NCBI RefSeq assembly: GCF_014651955.1
Contig: NZ_BMXW01000002.1
Location: 124,760-188,759, forward strand
From: Shewanella fodinae
Lineage (GTDB): Bacteria; Pseudomonadota; Gammaproteobacteria; Enterobacterales; Shewanellaceae
Length of the DNA: 64,000 nucleotides
Reading direction: 5' to 3'
In this document: in pieces, positions 60,004-64,000 of the stretch
Position numbering within the stretch: position 1 is the stretch's first letter
Layout: the number at the start of each line of letters is the position of its first letter
Made by a program: the position numbers and the translations under genes
Notes under the pieces: model-generated
Database searches by the model: none
What the model was told of the DNA's origin: nothing
What the model saw: only the letters and a program-made list of their open reading frames with translations

Positions 60004-60578
60004 GTGTCGCTGCCGACGATAGCGCAGAAGGTATCGATAATGGCGGCGGTGGCCCCCCAAATCAGTCGGTTACCGTAAGGAATAAACGTGACCGGATGGG
60101 ACTGCTGACGGCGCTGCACTTGCATCACGTGCCGATTATTTTGTTGCAATAAAAACGTTAGTGGTACCGTAAACAGCGCGCTGACTTCTCCAGGATCTAA
60201 TATTGCTCTGAAAGGTTTCTGCACAATACCCACCACCGGCATGATATTAAAGCCGGTAATCGTATGGTGTTGCGGCAATGTTCCCAATATTTCCACATTG
60301 GTTGGCGCTAAACCGATCTCTTCATAAGCTTCGCGTAATGCAGTATCCAATAGACTTTGATCCTGTGGTTCTTGTTTGCCACCAGGAAAGCTGACTTGAC
60401 CCGGATGCGCCTTAAGATGGTGGGGGCGCTGTGTTAGCAACAGCTCCACACCATTACTGCCAGCCTGAAAGGCCAGTAACACCGCCGCATTACGCAGTCG
60501 GGGCGGTGTCCCGGGGGGTTGCCGTAGCGGTGCGGCAACGCCTAGCTCAAAACGCCAGCGCAGTTCGGTGAGATCCAA
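59979..60578 (-). CDS. Nudix hydrolase NudL-like, probable CoA pyrophosphatase
   Basis: A 199-residue Nudix enzyme. The Nudix box is visible from GGKQEPQDQ through REAYEEIGL, with the extra upstream motif LLTQRPHHLKAHPGQVSFPG that marks the CoA pyrophosphatase (NudL) branch. It probably splits coenzyme A or related dinucleotides. It starts four bases after the pabB stop, so the two are cotranscribed. Confidence 0.9.
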   Translation of the reverse strand: MDLTELRWRFELGVAAPLRQPPGTPPRLRNAAVLLAFQAGSNGVELLLTQRPHHLKAHPGQVSFPGGKQEPQDQSLLDTALREAYEEIGLAPTNVEILGTLPQHHTITGFNIMPVVGIVQKPFRAILDPGEVSALFTVPLTFLLQQNNRHVMQVQRRQQSHPVTFIPYGNRLIWGATAAIIDTFCAIVGSDTQRITKRK

Positions 60579-60581
60579 CGT

Positions 60582-61979
60582 TCACTCCTTGAATTGACTC
60601 AAAAGCGGTAGAATACGGCTAACTTTGTCATAGCTCTCTTGATATTCGGCAGTGCCTTCGGAATCTGCCACAATACCGCCACCAGCCCAGCAATGCAGTT
60701 TACCTTCGGCCGCCACAAGTGTTCTGATAGCAATGTTACTATCCATCGTGCCATGCTGACTGATATAGGCAATGGCTCCACAATAGAGATTGCGTCTTGA
60801 CGGCTCCAGCTCTTCAATGATCTCCATCGCCCTAATTTTGGGCGCGCCAGTGATTGAACCGCCAGGAAAGGCGGCCCGCAACAAGGTGAGGGGGTGGACG
60901 TCTATCGGTAATTGGCCGGTCACCGTACTCACTAAATGATGCACTGCCGGGAAGCTTTCCAACGCAAACAGTGATGGCACCTTAACGCTACCGGGCGCGG
61001 CAACCTTGCCAATATCGTTGCGTAGCAGGTCAACAATCATCAGATTTTCCGCACGGTTTTTTTCTGACTGTTGTAGCTCTGCAGCCAATTGCAGATCTTC
61101 ATCCACATTGTCACTGCGAGGCGCGGTTCCTTTAATGGGTTTTGTCTGGATTTGTCCATCGGAGCTGACGCTAATGAAGCGCTCTGGTGAAATTGATAAA
61201 GCACAACCTTGAGGCAACCGTATAAATGCTGAGAATGGCGCCGCATTGGCTTGACGTAGCGCGCAATACGCTTGCCATTCGTCGCCTTGATAATCGGCAG
61301 TGAATCGCTGTGTCAGATTAATTTGATAACAATCACCGCTATGCAAATACTGCTGAATGCGCTGAAATTTTTCGAGATATTGCGGTTTAGTCAGTTGCGC
61401 TTGCCAGTCGTTACAAAGCCGAAATTGGCCGACAGCAGCCGCAGGTGTTGCCAGCAGCGAATTCAGACGCGCTAACATGGCCGATAACGCCTGCTCACCA
61501 GCGTAATGCATCAGCTGCCAGCGTCCTGTCTGCTTATCACGTAATAGCGCCCAATCGTAAATACCTACCGCCAACTGCGGAAAAGCAATATCGTCTACTG
61601 CGAGCGCTGGTAATTTTTCCAGCTTGCGTCCTAAGTCATAGCCAAAGCAGCCGATGGCACCTCCGCTAAAGGGCAGCGTTGTGGGTCTGATATCGGGAAA
61701 ACAGTCTGCCAGCAATTGCTGCAACAATTGAAAAGGCTCAACTGCTGACAGTTGCTTTTGCCCGTGCCGATCACAAATTTCACTGGTATCGCCATGAGTT
61801 GTCAGCGTCGCTAACGGCCAGGCACTGATAAGGTCAAATCTGGCATCGGGATGCGCTGCATCGGCAGAGTCCAGTAATACGGCCCAAGGAAGCCCCGCAA
61901 AATGCGAAAAAAGTTGCGGAACCGTGTAGTCCCAGTCCAACGCACACAGCGCAATCTGGCTGCAGTTTGAGATGTGCAT
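60582..61979 (-). CDS. pabB: Aminodeoxychorismate synthase component I
   Basis: A 465-residue chorismate-binding enzyme that, with PabA, makes 4-amino-4-deoxychorismate for folate. The signature segments are CYQINLTQRF, the lysine-containing PIKGTAPR and PGGSITGAPKIRAMEIIEEL. It is PabB rather than TrpE by the PIKGT motif and length. A PabA partner is not encoded here. Confidence 0.94.
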   Translation of the reverse strand: MHISNCSQIALCALDWDYTVPQLFSHFAGLPWAVLLDSADAAHPDARFDLISAWPLATLTTHGDTSEICDRHGQKQLSAVEPFQLLQQLLADCFPDIRPTTLPFSGGAIGCFGYDLGRKLEKLPALAVDDIAFPQLAVGIYDWALLRDKQTGRWQLMHYAGEQALSAMLARLNSLLATPAAAVGQFRLCNDWQAQLTKPQYLEKFQRIQQYLHSGDCYQINLTQRFTADYQGDEWQAYCALRQANAAPFSAFIRLPQGCALSISPERFISVSSDGQIQTKPIKGTAPRSDNVDEDLQLAAELQQSEKNRAENLMIVDLLRNDIGKVAAPGSVKVPSLFALESFPAVHHLVSTVTGQLPIDVHPLTLLRAAFPGGSITGAPKIRAMEIIEELEPSRRNLYCGAIAYISQHGTMDSNIAIRTLVAAEGKLHCWAGGGIVADSEGTAEYQESYDKVSRILPLLSQFKE

Positions 61980-62201
61980 TTAGCAAATTATTCCAAAAAA
62001 TGTGATGTAGCCCCAAAAGCTGCGAAAGGTTATCATATTTGCCACCAAAAAATGACCATAACAGCCTGACCTTAGGTGAAATCGAGCAATATGGCGATTT
62101 TCTGCGGTGCACATGGGGGCATCGACGCAGTAGTTGGATCTCGCGTGGATTGACAAGCGCTAAACACTACCGCGGGGACAGGGAGCAATTGGAGCGCAAA
62201 C

Positions 62202-63722
62202 ATGTCTGTAATCAAGCAAGCTGACTTTATCGACAGTATCGCAGATGCCCTGCAGTACATCTCTTATTACCATCCTAAGGATTTCATCGACGCTATGGCT
62301 GAGGCCTATGCGCGCGAGCAAAATCCGGCCGCTAAAGATGCCATCGCACAGATCCTCATCAACTCACGTATGTCCGCTGAAGGTCATCGCCCGTTGTGCC
62401 AAGATACCGGAATTGTGACTTGCTTTGTGTATGTTGGTATGGGGGTGCAATGGGATAAAACCGATATGACCATTCAGCAGATGGTGGATGAAGGTACTCG
62501 CCGTGCATACACCAATACCACTAACACGCTACGTGCCTCAATAGTGGCGGATCCGGCTGGAACCCGTAAAAACACCCGCGATAACAGTCCGGCAGTAGTG
62601 CACATTGTCTCTGTGCCCGGCGATAAAGTGGATGTGGCAATCGCCGCCAAAGGCGGTGGTTCAGAAAATAAATCTAAAATGGTGATGCTGAATCCTTCTG
62701 ATGATATTGCCGCCTGGGTGGAAAAAACCTTACCGACGATGGGTGCGGGCTGGTGTCCTCCCGGAATGCTGGGGATCGGTATTGGTGGCACAGCAGAAAA
62801 AGCAGCGGTGATGGCTAAAGAAGCATTGATGGAAAGTGTGGATATCCATGAGTTGCTGGCTCGCGGAGCTGAAACGACAGAAGAAAAATTACGAGTAGAT
62901 ATTTTTAACCGGGCGAATAATCTCGGTATTGGCGCGCAGGGGCTAGGCGGTCTGACGACTGTTCTTGACGTAAAAATTAAAACTGCACCAACGCACGCGG
63001 CTTCCAAACCCGTGGTGATGATCCCCAACTGTGCCGCCACCCGCCATGTGCATTTTCATCTGGACGGCACAGGCCCAGCGGAGCTGGTGCCGCCCTCACT
63101 GGATGACTGGCCAGCCATTACTTGGGACGTAGGTGAAAATACCCGCCGGGTTAACCTGGATACTGTAACCCAAGCAGAGATCGAAACATGGAAAAGCGGA
63201 GATACCCTGTTGTTGTCAGGTAAGATGCTCACTGGTCGCGATGCCGCCCATAAACGCATTCAAAGCTTGCTGGAAAGTGGTGAAGGCTTACCTTCTGGTG
63301 TCGATTTTAAAGGAAAATTTATTTATTACGTCGGCCCAGTAGATCCTGTGGGCGACGAAGTGGTTGGCCCAGCGGGTCCCACAACCTCCACCCGCATGGA
63401 TAAATTCACCGACATGATGCTGGAAAAAACCGGGCTGATGGGAATGATTGGCAAGGCGGAGCGGGGACCAGCCGCAGTTGCCTCTATTAAGCAACATAAA
63501 GCGGTATATCTGATGGCTGTTGGCGGTGCCGCTTATTTGGTCTCAAAAGCCATCAAAAAAGCGCGAGTGATCGCTTTCGAAGATTTGGGCATGGAAGCGA
63601 TTTATGAGTTTGAAGTTAAGGACATGCCTGTTACTGTAGCGGTTGACTCCGAAGGGGTGAATGCCCACGAAACCGGTCCGGCAATCTGGAAAGTGAAAAT
63701 CCAGCAGGCGCAGGAAGCGTGA
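62202..63722 (+). CDS. fumA: Fumarate hydratase, class I
   Basis: A 506-residue oxygen-sensitive [4Fe-4S] fumarase of the citric acid cycle. The cluster cysteines are likely Cys66 (PLCQDTGIV) and those in GWCPPGMLG and PNCAATRHVHFHLDG. Other motifs are GGGSENKSKMVML and GLMGMIGKAERGP. The ATG at 62202 follows a GGAGCG site. It has a terminator and is a single gene. Confidence 0.96.
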   Translation: MSVIKQADFIDSIADALQYISYYHPKDFIDAMAEAYAREQNPAAKDAIAQILINSRMSAEGHRPLCQDTGIVTCFVYVGMGVQWDKTDMTIQQMVDEGTRRAYTNTTNTLRASIVADPAGTRKNTRDNSPAVVHIVSVPGDKVDVAIAAKGGGSENKSKMVMLNPSDDIAAWVEKTLPTMGAGWCPPGMLGIGIGGTAEKAAVMAKEALMESVDIHELLARGAETTEEKLRVDIFNRANNLGIGAQGLGGLTTVLDVKIKTAPTHAASKPVVMIPNCAATRHVHFHLDGTGPAELVPPSLDDWPAITWDVGENTRRVNLDTVTQAEIETWKSGDTLLLSGKMLTGRDAAHKRIQSLLESGEGLPSGVDFKGKFIYYVGPVDPVGDEVVGPAGPTTSTRMDKFTDMMLEKTGLMGMIGKAERGPAAVASIKQHKAVYLMAVGGAAYLVSKAIKKARVIAFEDLGMEAIYEFEVKDMPVTVAVDSEGVNAHETGPAIWKVKIQQAQEA

Positions 63723-63736
63723 GTAAGCGTTACCAG

Positions 63737-63758
63737 AGGGGCCTGTGATGGCCCCTTT
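63737..63758 (+). terminator. Terminator of fumarase gene
   Basis: AGGGGCC (63737-63743) and GGCCCCT (63750-63756) form a seven-base GC-rich stem with a six-base loop, followed by TTGTTATTTTG. It begins 14 bases after the stop. Confidence 0.8.
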
Positions 63759-63808
63759 GTTATTTTGACAACCTGAACCATCGAACAATATCAAAAGAAG
63801 ATCAACAA

Positions 63809-64000
63809 ATGAAAATAAACACTTTGTGTATGGCACTGTTGGCCACAGGGATTGCCGTTCCAGCACTCGCGGTCGAACAGCAGCCGTTTACTGTGCAGGA
63901 TTTGGTGAAACTCAATAAGCTGCATTCTGCCGCAGTGTCTAACGATGGCAGCAAACTGGTCTATGGGGTTAAAACCGTTGCGGAAGACGGTAAAACCGAT
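63809..64000 (+). CDS. S9-family peptidase, N-terminal part (cut by window end)
   Basis: The 64 residues available start with a Sec signal peptide (MKINTLCMALLATGIAVPAL, cleavage likely after ALA). Then comes FTVQDLVKLNKLHSAAVSND, typical of the first blade of the beta-propeller in dipeptidyl aminopeptidase/prolyl oligopeptidase-like proteins. The catalytic domain is outside the window. The product should be periplasmic. Only the partial frame supports this. Confidence 0.7.
   Translation, partial: MKINTLCMALLATGIAVPALAVEQQPFTVQDLVKLNKLHSAAVSNDGSKLVYGVKTVAEDGKTD

Overview
The window looks like a chromosome segment of a Shewanella species (Gammaproteobacteria). The evidence is the gene content and order rather than any single gene. 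It carries a hexR / zwf-pgl-edd-eda block with pykA, a psrA-fadE pair, the 8-amino-Kdo genes kdnA-kdnB-kdsB, a rhombosortase, a VC2046/SO_2500-family protein, and a hya-hyp [NiFe] hydrogenase cluster in the arrangement I associate with Shewanella. I see no phage, insertion sequence, CRISPR array or rRNA. Most of the window is ordinary, densely packed core chromosome.

Layout. 1-8.6 kb: uvrB behind a 677-base leader with a DnaA-box-like inverted repeat, rhombosortase-queC (minus), queE, three tandem tRNA-Tyr genes, two small conserved proteins and a GAF-PAS-GGDEF-EAL protein. 8.6-13.4 kb: YchJ-like protein, an NTF2-like secreted protein, smrA, then psrA-fadE with a perfect 12-bp inverted-repeat operator. 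13.4-21 kb: pykA, hexR and the Entner-Doudoroff operon zwf-pgl-edd-eda, with three HexR-like sites placed as a local regulon. 21-24.3 kb: kdnA-kdnB-kdsB and a small DUF2897 gene, which make 8-amino-Kdo for lipopolysaccharide. 24.5-30.2 kb: carbonic anhydrase, yffB-dapE-M15 peptidase, and ptsH-ptsI-crr. 30.2-38.8 kb: ACT protein, chemoreceptor, DUF3334, rRNA methyltransferase-like protein, AraC regulator, LysE exporter, YjbQ, and ppiC coupled to a VRR-NUC nuclease-like protein.

39-57.7 kb is the most interesting part. Reading on the minus strand there are two complete sets of hydrogenase structural genes in tandem (small subunit, large subunit, cytochrome b). Then come one maturation protease, a diverged HypF-like protein, hypF, hypB, hypC, hypD, hypE and hypA. 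The two structural sets are clearly paralogous but well diverged. Each has its own upstream region with an FNR-type site (one perfect, one 9/10). Only one maturation set is present to serve both. Upstream lie a divergent OmpR-type two-component system and a NikR nickel regulator, which fits control by oxygen, nickel and an unknown signal.

58-64 kb: asnS, a small membrane protein, a NudL-type Nudix hydrolase, pabB, class I fumarase and the start of an S9-family peptidase cut by the window edge.

The best candidates for something under-described are the duplicated hyaABC set with its regulatory regions, and the HypF-like protein at 44924-46717. That protein keeps the HypF scaffold and one CxxC/CxxC pair but has lost the recognisable acylphosphatase and Kae1-type catalytic motifs. 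All calls come from reading the sequence and from family knowledge; no database search was run.
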